This document shows positions 17,736-25,782 of a DNA stretch of 64,000 bases, piece by piece. Location: contig NC_018514.1 of NCBI RefSeq assembly GCF_000292915.1, forward strand, positions 1,922,001-1,986,000, written 5' to 3'. The DNA is from Burkholderia cepacia GG4. Its GTDB lineage: Bacteria > Pseudomonadota > Gammaproteobacteria > Burkholderiales > Burkholderiaceae. The notes under the pieces are model-generated. The model was not told the origin of the DNA. It ran no database searches and was given only the letters and a program-made list of their open reading frames with translations. The position numbers and the translations under genes were made by a program. Numbering within the stretch: the stretch's first letter is position 1; each line of letters begins with the position of its first letter.

Positions 17736-18218
17736 TCACCGCCGCGGCGCGCCCGCCTCGTCGCCGACCTTCCGCACGACCGTCTCCCCCGCCTTCAGCG
17801 GCCTGCCGTCGTCGTGCCGCAGCGCGAGCTTGCGGATCGCGCGGCCGGTCTTGCGGTCGACCAGCACCGAATGCGGCTCGCCGCGCCCGAACAGGTTCGC
17901 CTCGCCCCACTGACGCAGCATCACGATGACCGGGAACAGCCCCTCGCCCTTCTTCGTCAACGCGTACTCCTGATACGCGCTGCCGTCCGACGCGGGCACC
18001 ACGTCGAACACGCCGGCGTCCACCAGCATCCGGAGCCGGTCCGACAGGATGTTGCTCGCGACGCCGAGGCTCGCGCGGAAATCGCCGAACCGCCGCACGC
18101 CGTCGAATGCATCGCGCACGATCAGCAACGCCCAGCGATCGCCGACGATATCGGTTGCCCGCGCCACCGGGCACGGCGAATCCGCAAGACTTTTCTGCCT
18201 GGCCATGTTCCTCTCCAC
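17736..18218 (-). CDS. HxlR-family transcriptional regulator
   Basis: A 160-residue winged-helix protein. The family core is clear: CPVARATDIVGDRWALLIVRDAF with the single conserved Cys (about 16), the recognition part RRFGDFRASLGVASNILSDRLR, and the wing ending YALTKKGEGLFPV. HxlR proteins often sense electrophiles or oxidants through that Cys and repress a neighbouring gene. The MFS exporter is divergent, 138 bases away, and the shared region carries a large dyad. An alternative start is the Met at residue 5. Confidence 0.92.
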   Translation of the reverse strand: MERNMARQKSLADSPCPVARATDIVGDRWALLIVRDAFDGVRRFGDFRASLGVASNILSDRLRMLVDAGVFDVVPASDGSAYQEYALTKKGEGLFPVIVMLRQWGEANLFGRGEPHSVLVDRKTGRAIRKLALRHDDGRPLKAGETVVRKVGDEAGAPRR

Positions 18219-18285
18219 TGTCGCGCCGACCGCCTTCGCGGGCCGCCGGCCATCCGTGCGCGGGCCCGCCGCCCGCGCCTCACAG

Positions 18286-18337
18286 GTTGCATTTTAAAAC
18301 TACTTTTCCTACACTCACACTGGTTTCAAATTGCAAC
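18286..18337. promoter_or_regulatory. Paired inverted operator between hxlR-type and MFS genes
   Basis: GTTGCATTTTAAAAC (18286-18300) and the inverted copy of GTTGCAATTTGAAAC (18323-18337) match at 13 of 15 positions and face each other 22 bases apart. The site is AT-rich inside GC-rich DNA and ends 19 bases before the exporter ATG. Binding by the divergent HxlR protein is the natural reading. Confidence 0.65.
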
Positions 18338-18356
18338 TACATGCGTAAGGAAACCC

Positions 18357-19592
18357 ATGGAATCTTCTTGTCGTTCAGGCACCGTCGCGTCGAACGCGAC
18401 ATCGCGTGCCGCGCGCCCGGCCGACGGCGCGCGCGTGTCCACGGCGCTGGTCGCGCTATTGGCCGTCTGCTGTGCGGCGAGCGTCGCGAATGTGTACTAC
18501 GCGCAGCCGCTGCTGGATTCGATCGCACGCGACTTCGGGGTGTCGCAGGCAGCCGTTGGCGGCGTCATCACCGCGACGCAGCTCGGCTGCGCGCTCGCGC
18601 TGCTGTTCGTCGTGCCGCTCGGCGACCTGCTGAACCGCAAGCGCCTGATCACCGTTCAGCTTCTGCTGCTGACGGCGGCCTGCATCGGCGTGGCCGCCGC
18701 GTCGACGCGAATCGCGCTGCTGGCGGGGATGGTCGCGGTCGGGCTGCTCGGCACCGCGATGACGCAAGGGCTGATCGCGTGCTCGGCCGCGCTTGCGGGT
18801 GCCGGCGAGCGCGGCCGCGTGGTCGGCGCGGCACAGGGCGGCGTGGTGATCGGCCTGCTCGCCGCGCGTTCGCTCGCCGGTGTGGTCACGGATGTCGCCG
18901 GCTGGCGTGCGGTCTATCTGGTGTCGGGCGCGCTCGCGCTCGCGATGCTCGTCGCGCTGTCGCGGCTGCTGCCCGCTGCAGATGCACCGCGCGAACGCAT
19001 CGGCTACGCGGCGCTGCTGGGTTCGATGGTGACGCTGCTGCGCAACGAGCGCGTGCTGCGCGTGCGCGGTGCGATCGCGCTGCTGATGTTCGCGGCGTTC
19101 AGCATCTTCTGGAGCGCGCTCGTGCTGCCGCTGAGCGCGCCGCCGCATGCGATGTCGCATACGCAGATCGGCGCATTCGGGCTCGTCGGCGCATTGGGCG
19201 CGGCCGCCGCCGCGCGCGCGGGACGGCTCGCGGATCGCGGGCTCGGCGAGGCGACGACCGGCGCTGCGCTCGCCTTGCTCGCGTTCTCATGGCTGCCGCT
19301 GGCGTTCGGCGGCAGCTCGATCGCGCTGCTGGTGGTGGGTATCGTGCTGCTCGACGTCGGCGGGCAGGCCGTCCATGTCGTGAACCAGAGCATGATCCTC
19401 GGCGCGCGGCCCGATGCACACGCGCGCCTCGTCGGCTGCTACATGCTGTTCTATTCGGTCGGCAGCGGGCTCGGCGCGATTGCGTCGACGATGATGTATG
19501 CGCATGCCGGATGGATAGGCGTCTGCGGGCTCGGCGCGGCGGTCAGCGCGGCCGCGTTCGCCGCATGGATCGGCACGCTCGGGCGTGCGTGA
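18357..19592 (+). CDS. MFS transporter (12-helix, AraJ/YgaY-like)
   Basis: A 411-residue protein with twelve predicted helices. Helix 1 has the CCAASVANVYYAQPLLD pattern and the following loop VPLGDLLNRKRLI (motif A). A hydrophilic 27-residue N-terminus is unusual but follows the only well-placed ATG. The family comprises inner-membrane exporters of sugars, arabinose-like compounds or drugs; the substrate is unknown. Regulation is probably by the divergent HxlR protein. Confidence 0.88.
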   Translation: MESSCRSGTVASNATSRAARPADGARVSTALVALLAVCCAASVANVYYAQPLLDSIARDFGVSQAAVGGVITATQLGCALALLFVVPLGDLLNRKRLITVQLLLLTAACIGVAAASTRIALLAGMVAVGLLGTAMTQGLIACSAALAGAGERGRVVGAAQGGVVIGLLAARSLAGVVTDVAGWRAVYLVSGALALAMLVALSRLLPAADAPRERIGYAALLGSMVTLLRNERVLRVRGAIALLMFAAFSIFWSALVLPLSAPPHAMSHTQIGAFGLVGALGAAAAARAGRLADRGLGEATTGAALALLAFSWLPLAFGGSSIALLVVGIVLLDVGGQAVHVVNQSMILGARPDAHARLVGCYMLFYSVGSGLGAIASTMMYAHAGWIGVCGLGAAVSAAAFAAWIGTLGRA

Positions 19593-19650
19593 TGTGTGTT
19601 GCGTGTTGCGTGTTGAAAACGGCGCGTGCATGACGGCGTGCCCGGTGCCG

Positions 19651-19699
19651 CACGCCGGACGGCAAACAGCCGGCTCGCCCGAAACGGGCGGCCGGCGTG
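19651..19699. terminator. Hairpin between the convergent MFS gene and bceK
   Basis: Outer arms CACGCCGG (19651-19658) and CCGGCGTG (19692-19699) pair perfectly, and an inner CGCCCG-AAA-CGGGCG stem lies at 19676-19690. No T-run follows on either strand. It probably ends transcription from one or both sides. Confidence 0.45.
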
Positions 19700-19756
19700 C
19701 GAACCGGACACATACGCGTGCGCCGGCCCGATTGTCTGGGCGGTGGGTCCGCTCGC

Positions 19757-20923
19757 TTACCCTGCCGCCTGGATCGCCTCTTCGTACACGCCGGCAACGC
19801 GTCGCGCGATCACCGCGTTGTCGAAATGATCGCGTGCATAGCGCTTGCATGCGGCTTCGTCCGGCAATGCGATCGCCCCCGACAGCGCACCGCCGAGCCC
19901 TTCCGCAATCGCATCCGCGCCTGTCGACGGCAGCACGAGATCGTTGGACAGCCCGGCGACCGCCTCCGGCAGCCCACCGACCGGCGTAACCAGAACGGGC
20001 GTGCCGGACGCGAGCGATTCGACCGTGATCAGCCCGAAGCCTTCGAGCGCGACCGTCGGCACGACGCTGACCGTCGCCGCGCGGTACAGCGCCGCGAGAT
20101 GGTTGTCGGGCACGAAGCCGAGCAGCTTCACGTTGTCCTGCAGCCCGGCCTCGTCGATGCGCTGCTGCAGTTCCTCGCCGATCTTGCCCTTGCCGGCGAT
20201 CAGCAGCAGCACGTCCGGGTGACGGTGCTTGACGAGACCGATCGCGTCGATCAGGTCCTCCAGCCCCATGCGCCGAACGAGCCGGCGCACGGCCAGCACG
20301 ATCGGCCGGTCCTGCGGCAACTGCAGCTTGTGCCGGGCCTCGCCCGGCGTGAGCGGCGTGTCGAACTGCGCGGTATCGACGCAGCCGGGAATCACGCGCA
20401 CGCGCGACGGATCGATCCCGTAGCGGTTCGTCAGGATCTGGCCGAACGCCTGCGACAGCACGATCAGGCGCGACGAGCGCGTATAGACGGCCTGCTCGAG
20501 ATAGCGCTTCGCGCGCTGCCCGAGCGACGCGGCGCCCTCGACCTGGCTTTCGTCGGCCCACGGCCCCTGGAAGTGCGACACCTGCGGAATCCCGCGCGTG
20601 ACGTCGAGGCCCGGGAACGTGTACAGCGCGAAGTGCGACGAAATCACGTCCGGCCGCTCGCTGCGGATCTCGTCGCGCAGCGCGCGACGCGCGGCGAGCA
20701 TGCGGCGCGCGAGCGGCTGCGAGGCGGGACCGAAGCCCTGGATCGCACCGCCCGTGTCGTCAGCGACCTTCGGCGAGCCGGCGACCAGCCCGCGCACCTC
20801 GACACCCGCCCCCGGCAGCGCGCCGACGAGCGAGTAGTACATCCGGTCGAGGCCGCCCGCGCGTTCGGGGAACCAGTGCATGCCGATTTGCAACGATTTG
20901 ATCGGCCGGGAAGATTGGGACAT
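19757..20923 (-). CDS. bceK: Cepacian glycosyltransferase BceK (GT4)
   Basis: A 388-residue GT-B fold enzyme. The N-terminal acceptor half begins SLQIGMHWFPERAGGLDR. The C-terminal half has the nucleotide-sugar site of GT4 enzymes: VRRLVRRMGLEDLIDA and the E-x7-E motif EGFGLITVE with SGTPV after it. It adds a sugar to the lipid-linked cepacian repeat on the cytoplasmic face. The ATG shares one base with the bceJ stop (TGATG), so the two are translationally coupled. It is the last gene of the leftward operon. A far longer upstream frame overlaps bceJ and is rejected. Confidence 0.9.
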   Translation of the reverse strand: MSQSSRPIKSLQIGMHWFPERAGGLDRMYYSLVGALPGAGVEVRGLVAGSPKVADDTGGAIQGFGPASQPLARRMLAARRALRDEIRSERPDVISSHFALYTFPGLDVTRGIPQVSHFQGPWADESQVEGAASLGQRAKRYLEQAVYTRSSRLIVLSQAFGQILTNRYGIDPSRVRVIPGCVDTAQFDTPLTPGEARHKLQLPQDRPIVLAVRRLVRRMGLEDLIDAIGLVKHRHPDVLLLIAGKGKIGEELQQRIDEAGLQDNVKLLGFVPDNHLAALYRAATVSVVPTVALEGFGLITVESLASGTPVLVTPVGGLPEAVAGLSNDLVLPSTGADAIAEGLGGALSGAIALPDEAACKRYARDHFDNAVIARRVAGVYEEAIQAAG

Positions 20924-22107
20924 CACGACTGCTCCTGCGTGACTGCATGCTCGACCCGCTCGAAGGCGGACGGCTGCGTGGGTTGGCCGATGCGCCGGTA
21001 GAGCGCGACGTACTGGGCACCCATGTGGGCCCAGCCGAAACGGGTCATCAGTTCGCGGGCCGCGTCGCCCATCGCGCGGCAGGTGTCGCGCGATGCCGCG
21101 AGCGAGCCGATCGCCTGCGCGAGCGCGGCCGGATCGTCCGGATCCTCCAGCACGATCCCGCAGTCGCGCGTGATGATTTCCGCGCCGCCGGCGGTGCGGG
21201 CGGTGACGACCGGCAGCCCGGCCGCCATCGCTTCCAGCAGCGACAGGCTCATCGCTTCGTAGCGCGACGGAAACACGTACGCGTCGACCGAGCGCATCAG
21301 CGTCGGCATGTTTTTCACGAGCCCGAGGAAATGCACGCGCGACGCGATGCCGAGCGCGCGCGCCTCGTCCGGATACGGACTGCCGGGCAGATAGCCGGCC
21401 ACCGCGAGGTGGACGTTCGCCGGCAGCTTGGTCAGCGCCTTCAGCACGGTGCCGAGGTTCTTGCGCGGCGTGCGCAGATCGCCGACGAACAGCAGCAGGA
21501 ACGCGTCGTCCGGCAGCTTGAACGCCGCGCGATCGGCCTGCGCGCCCGCGAATGCGCTGCCGTCGACACCGTTGTAGATCACGCTGATCTTGCGGCTGTC
21601 GATGCCGAGCCCGGCGATCTCGTCGGCCACCTTCTGCGACACGCCCGTGATCGCGCGCGAGCGCCGGTAGGCCCAGCGTTCCAGCGCGGTGTTCACGCGC
21701 GTATAGACGTACTGGTAGGCCGACCACAGCCCCTTCGTCAGGCCGAACGGGTAGTACGGGCTCTTGAACCAGCCGCCGTGCACGAAGTGCGCGGTATTCA
21801 CGTCGGCGCGAATCCACGAGATGAAGCCGTTCACGTGCAGCACGTCGTACTCGCTGCGATGCGCGCGCAGCCACCACGCGCTCTTCAGCGCGAACACCTG
21901 CTGCTTGACAAGATTCGACGGCCAGAAACGCCCGACCTTCACCGGCACCCAGCGCACGCGTGGGTCGGCCAGCAGCTCGGGCGCGACATGCGATGCGACC
22001 AGCGTGACTTGATAGTTTTCGGCCAGCGCCGCGCGTGCGATTTCGTAATTGACGCGGCCCTGCCCGTCGTTATGACGCACGACATGCGTGACGATCGCGA
22101 TTCTCAA
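20923..22107 (-). CDS. bceJ: Cepacian glycosyltransferase BceJ (GT4)
   Basis: A 394-residue protein if translation starts at TTG 22107, which lies inside the bceI stop (CATTGA) and follows GGGGAGGCGACC. The preceding open frame is a shadow of bceI. The sequence starts LRIAIVTHVVRHNDGQGRVNYEIA and contains the GT4 signature SRYEAMSLSLLEAMAAGLPVV. It is a retaining transferase for the cepacian repeat unit. Overlaps with both neighbours show tight coupling. Confidence 0.9.
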   Translation of the reverse strand: MRIAIVTHVVRHNDGQGRVNYEIARAALAENYQVTLVASHVAPELLADPRVRWVPVKVGRFWPSNLVKQQVFALKSAWWLRAHRSEYDVLHVNGFISWIRADVNTAHFVHGGWFKSPYYPFGLTKGLWSAYQYVYTRVNTALERWAYRRSRAITGVSQKVADEIAGLGIDSRKISVIYNGVDGSAFAGAQADRAAFKLPDDAFLLLFVGDLRTPRKNLGTVLKALTKLPANVHLAVAGYLPGSPYPDEARALGIASRVHFLGLVKNMPTLMRSVDAYVFPSRYEAMSLSLLEAMAAGLPVVTARTAGGAEIITRDCGIVLEDPDDPAALAQAIGSLAASRDTCRAMGDAARELMTRFGWAHMGAQYVALYRRIGQPTQPSAFERVEHAVTQEQS

Positions 22108-23570
22108 TGGTCGCCTCCCCGTGAACGCGCGGCGGCCAGAAGGCGCTGCGCCTTCTGCCATTGCGCCGCGGATAGTATTGAAAAAATGGCAGTGAACAGC
22201 AGCAGGCCGCCGGTGCCGATCAGCGAGTTCGTGAACACGAGCATCGCGAACACCGACAGGCACAGGCTCAGGCACGCGCCGACGAACTTGTCCTTGCGCA
22301 ACTTGAACGCCGCGCGCAGCGTGCGGGCGAGCAGCATCACGACGCCGGCGAGGTACAGCAGCGTGCCGGGCCAGCCGAGCACGAACGGCACGTTCATCAC
22401 GCCGCTGTCGAAGCTGCCGTACTTGCCGAGCTCGCCGCTGTCGCTCGACAGCTTCGTGGATGCGCCGGTCGCCCCCATCCCTTCGCCGGCGACGTCGGTG
22501 AACGCCGTTTGCGCGAAGGTCGCGTAGAACTTGTTGCGGTCGTCATAGCTGCGGTCGTCCTTCAGGTTCGTGATCGACTGAAGACGCTGGCCGAGCCGGT
22601 CGGCCACCGGCCCGACGGTCAGGAGCGGCACGCACAGGCCGACCAGCACGACACCGCTGATCAGGATCCGCATCCGCACGCGGTTGCTCGACTGCACGAG
22701 CTGGATCGCGAGCGCGATCACCCAGCCGCCCCAGGTCGAACGCACGAGACACAGCGCGAACGAGACGAAGCCGGCGGCACCCGCGAACCAGCGGATCTTC
22801 TGCGGCGCCGCGAACACGAACACCAGCGCGCCCATGATCGCGAACGCGAACGGCCCCGACGAGTTCATCGTGCTGAATACCCGAACGCCGTACGGCACCG
22901 GCTCGCCCTGCGAACCCATGTCCGAACCGATCATCCACAGCACGTCCCATTGCGGCATCACGAAGTACTGCACGACCCCGTACAAGCCCATCACGAGCAT
23001 GCCCCACATGAACGTGGACAGCAGTACGTCGCGGTACTCGGGATAGTCGCGCGAGTTGACCATGATGTGAAAGCCGATCAGCACCGGGTACACCCAGTTC
23101 GCGAGGTCGTAGGTCGCGGCCATCACGCCGCTCGACACGATCCCGACGAGATACGCGTACGTCAGCCCGAACAGCATCAGCAGCACGGGAATCCCGCGCC
23201 GCTGGGCGAGCACGCGGTAATGCCTGAGCAGCCCGAACCCGGCGATCATCGTCACCGCGAGCGGCGCAACCTGGATCAGGCTCGTCGGCGTGAATGCGCC
23301 CTTCGACCAGTCGGCGAGACGCCGTACTTCCGGGCTCAGGAACCACACCCACCACATGAAGCCGACGTAGCGCGCCGGGCTCTTGAAATACAGCCAGATG
23401 CCGACCGCGATGGCCAGCACCGGAAACGCGAGCGTCAGCACCTTGCCCTGGTGAATGGCGATCAGCGCGGCGGTAAACGTCCACAGCCCGGCCTGCCCGA
23501 CCCAGTGCTTCGGCTCGGGCAACCAGCTGCGGTTGCGCGACGGTGCGCGTTCGGCGGCAATCGTACTCAT
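22104..23570 (-). CDS. bceI: Cepacian repeat-unit polymerase BceI (Wzy-like)
   Basis: A 488-residue membrane protein with about 11-12 helices and a large periplasmic loop at about 330-390 (from SITNLKDDRSYDDR to SDSGELGKYGS), as in O-antigen ligase/polymerase proteins. It would join lipid-linked repeat units in the periplasm. The operon position, 10 bases after bceH, agrees with the bce-I locus as published. Confidence 0.9.
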   Translation of the reverse strand: MSTIAAERAPSRNRSWLPEPKHWVGQAGLWTFTAALIAIHQGKVLTLAFPVLAIAVGIWLYFKSPARYVGFMWWVWFLSPEVRRLADWSKGAFTPTSLIQVAPLAVTMIAGFGLLRHYRVLAQRRGIPVLLMLFGLTYAYLVGIVSSGVMAATYDLANWVYPVLIGFHIMVNSRDYPEYRDVLLSTFMWGMLVMGLYGVVQYFVMPQWDVLWMIGSDMGSQGEPVPYGVRVFSTMNSSGPFAFAIMGALVFVFAAPQKIRWFAGAAGFVSFALCLVRSTWGGWVIALAIQLVQSSNRVRMRILISGVVLVGLCVPLLTVGPVADRLGQRLQSITNLKDDRSYDDRNKFYATFAQTAFTDVAGEGMGATGASTKLSSDSGELGKYGSFDSGVMNVPFVLGWPGTLLYLAGVVMLLARTLRAAFKLRKDKFVGACLSLCLSVFAMLVFTNSLIGTGGLLLFTAIFSILSAAQWQKAQRLLAAARSRGGDH

Positions 23571-23580
23571 CGATCTGCGC

Positions 23581-24717
23581 TCACCGTGACGACGGGCGTG
23601 AATCCGCGAGCGGCATTGCCAGGCCCGCGGCCGCCGGCGTGCGACGCCGGCGCAGCATGTCGCGCGTGATCCGCACGTGCTGCTCGGCGAACGCCTGCGT
23701 GGTCAGATCGCGGTCGCGCAGGCACGCGGCGGCAGCCCGCGCGCAGTCGAGCGCCACGCCCGGATCGGCCACGAAACGATCGGCGGCCTGACGCATCGCC
23801 TGCGCGTCGAACGCCGGCACATACGCAGCCGTGTCGTGCGGGAAGTAGTCGCTGAGCCCGCCCACGTCGGACACGATCATCGGCTTGCCGACCGCCGCCG
23901 CCTCGAGCATCACGGTGATGCCCGATGCGTGGAAGTTCGGCCGCAGCGGCACGACGATCACGTCGGCCCACGCATACAGCTCGTGCTGCTTCGCGAGCCC
24001 CGAGGCCGAGCCGATCTTCACGTTCGGCGCATGCCACTCGCGCGGCACGCGGCGCCGCGTCGCGAGCCGCACGTCGTAGCGCTCGTCGCCGCCGAACGCG
24101 GCGAGGAACGTGCGCCAGTCGCGGTCGCGGTCGTTGCCGATCGCCGCGATCCGCAGCGGCCGGTTCGGCTGCCATTGCTGCGGCTCGACCAGCGGGAAAT
24201 CCTGCGTGTTCAGCCCGTAGTACACGAACTCCGCGTCGCGTCCGAGGTAGCGGCGGCACAGCTCGGCGTTGTCGCGGGCGAGCGTCGTCAGTGCATCGGC
24301 GCGCGCGAGCAGCTTGCGGTACAGCCAGCGGCGCGGGCCGCCGAAGGTATTCCACTTGTCGAACAACCACACGCTCTGCGCGAGCAGCAGCGGGCGCTTG
24401 CCCTGTGCGCCGGCGAGCTTCAGGATCAGCGCGGCGGCAAGGTGCTCCTGCTCGGTGTGCGTCCAGATCACGTCGGTGCCCAGCAGCGCGGCGCGATTGC
24501 GCCAGGCGTGCACGACGTCGAAGCCGAGCGCCGCCTTCAGCGCACGGCGCGCGAGGCTCGCGACACGGCTCTCGCGGCGGTCCTGCGAATAGGTCAGCCG
24601 GAATTCGTCGGATTCGGCGTGGTGATAGCCGTACAGGCAGCCGATGTTCTCGCCTTTCCGGTAGGTACGCGGATCGGCGCCGTAAAACAGATGGACGTGA
24701 ACTTTCGTTGAAGTCAT
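23581..24717 (-). CDS. bceH: Cepacian glycosyltransferase BceH
   Basis: A 378-residue GT-B enzyme. The first half begins KVHVHLFYGADPRTY. The second half holds the donor site in a GT4-like form: LYAWADVIVVPLRPNFHASGITVMLEAAAVGKPMIVSD. It adds one sugar of the cepacian unit; which linkage cannot be read from the sequence. Spacing to bceG is 43 bases and to bceI 10 bases. Confidence 0.88.
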   Translation of the reverse strand: MTSTKVHVHLFYGADPRTYRKGENIGCLYGYHHAESDEFRLTYSQDRRESRVASLARRALKAALGFDVVHAWRNRAALLGTDVIWTHTEQEHLAAALILKLAGAQGKRPLLLAQSVWLFDKWNTFGGPRRWLYRKLLARADALTTLARDNAELCRRYLGRDAEFVYYGLNTQDFPLVEPQQWQPNRPLRIAAIGNDRDRDWRTFLAAFGGDERYDVRLATRRRVPREWHAPNVKIGSASGLAKQHELYAWADVIVVPLRPNFHASGITVMLEAAAVGKPMIVSDVGGLSDYFPHDTAAYVPAFDAQAMRQAADRFVADPGVALDCARAAAACLRDRDLTTQAFAEQHVRITRDMLRRRRTPAAAGLAMPLADSRPSSR

Positions 24718-24760
24718 GCGAGCCCTCCGAGGGTAGCCGCGCGTGGTGCGCGCAGCCCGT

Positions 24761-25720
24761 TCAAGACGTCACCGGCGGCATCGCCGCACGGTGGGGGGCA
24801 AGGTTCGCGCGGCGCGCATCGCGTGCGCCACGACGCACCGCGCGCCAGTGCTCGCGCACGCGCTCGCGCTGCGCGGTACGCAGCGACAGCAGCACGTGCG
24901 CGAAGCCCGGATAGACGCGCGTGCCGACCAGCGTCCACCACCACCACGCGATCTCGCGCCGCACCAGCGGCAGATGCTCGCGCAGGATCAGGTGCAGGTT
25001 GTACGCGCCGTTGCTGATCGCATTCAGCGACGCGGCATCGCGCCGGTCGTCGTCGAAGCGCTCGGCCGGAAAATGATCGACCGCGATCGCCGGGTCGTAG
25101 ACGAGCTTCCAGCCCTCGCGCTGCACATGCATGCTGAACCCCATGTCGTTGTGTACCTGCGCGCCGGCGCCACGCAGCCGCGTGTCGAAGCGCAGCCGTT
25201 CGATCGCGGCGCGGCGGTAGCTCATGTTCGCGCCTTTCAGCATGTCGACTTCGCGCGCGCCGCCGACGCCGAGATGATGGTTGCCGATGATCCTGCCGGA
25301 CAGCGTGAGCTGGCCGACGAGCTCGCGCGATTCGTCGAGCACGCGGCCTTTCTCGTGCACCCAGTCGCGGCCGCCGACCGCACCGACGCGCGGATCGGCC
25401 AGGAACACGGCTTCGACGCGCGCGAGCCAGTCGGCATGCGGCGCCGCGTCGTCGTCGGTGATCGCGACGATGTCGCCGCTCGCCGAGTCGAGCCCCATGT
25501 TCAACGCGGCGACCTGCCCCGGTACGTCGACCGGCACGATGCGCAGCGGCAGCGTGCCGCCGACCGCCGGATCGGCGAGGCGCTCGTGGGTGGCATCGTC
25601 CTCCGGGCGCGCGACGACGATCACCTCGTCGGGCAGCCGCTGCTGGCGCTGCAGCGCCAGCAGGCAGCGCGCGAGGTCGGCGGGACGCCGGTAGGTCGGA
25701 ACGAGCACGGAAATCTTCAT
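24761..25720 (-). CDS. bceG: Cepacian glycosyltransferase BceG (GT2)
   Basis: A 319-residue GT-A enzyme starting at ATG 25720 (MKISVLVPTYRRP); the open frame extends further but this is the normal family start. The donor-binding motif is AITDDDAAP and the acceptor side contains the NMSYRRAAIERLRFDTRLRG block typical of GT2. It is an inverting transferase working on the lipid-linked cepacian precursor at the membrane. A charged C-terminal tail of about 40 residues follows the catalytic core. Confidence 0.9.
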   Translation of the reverse strand: MKISVLVPTYRRPADLARCLLALQRQQRLPDEVIVVARPEDDATHERLADPAVGGTLPLRIVPVDVPGQVAALNMGLDSASGDIVAITDDDAAPHADWLARVEAVFLADPRVGAVGGRDWVHEKGRVLDESRELVGQLTLSGRIIGNHHLGVGGAREVDMLKGANMSYRRAAIERLRFDTRLRGAGAQVHNDMGFSMHVQREGWKLVYDPAIAVDHFPAERFDDDRRDAASLNAISNGAYNLHLILREHLPLVRREIAWWWWTLVGTRVYPGFAHVLLSLRTAQRERVREHWRAVRRGARDARRANLAPHRAAMPPVTS

Positions 25721-25782
25721 CGATGGTTCTCCAGTCGGCCGGGCGGGCGCGGCTCGCGCCCGCCCGGTTTCGTGCAATGCGG

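Noticed and set aside
20924-21877. Upstream extension of bceK
   Set aside because: It lies wholly within bceJ in another frame, and BceK homology begins at the Met at 20923.
22108-22275. Upstream extension of bceJ
   Set aside because: It is the shadow of bceI; the TTG start after GGGGAGG gives the correct family N-terminus.
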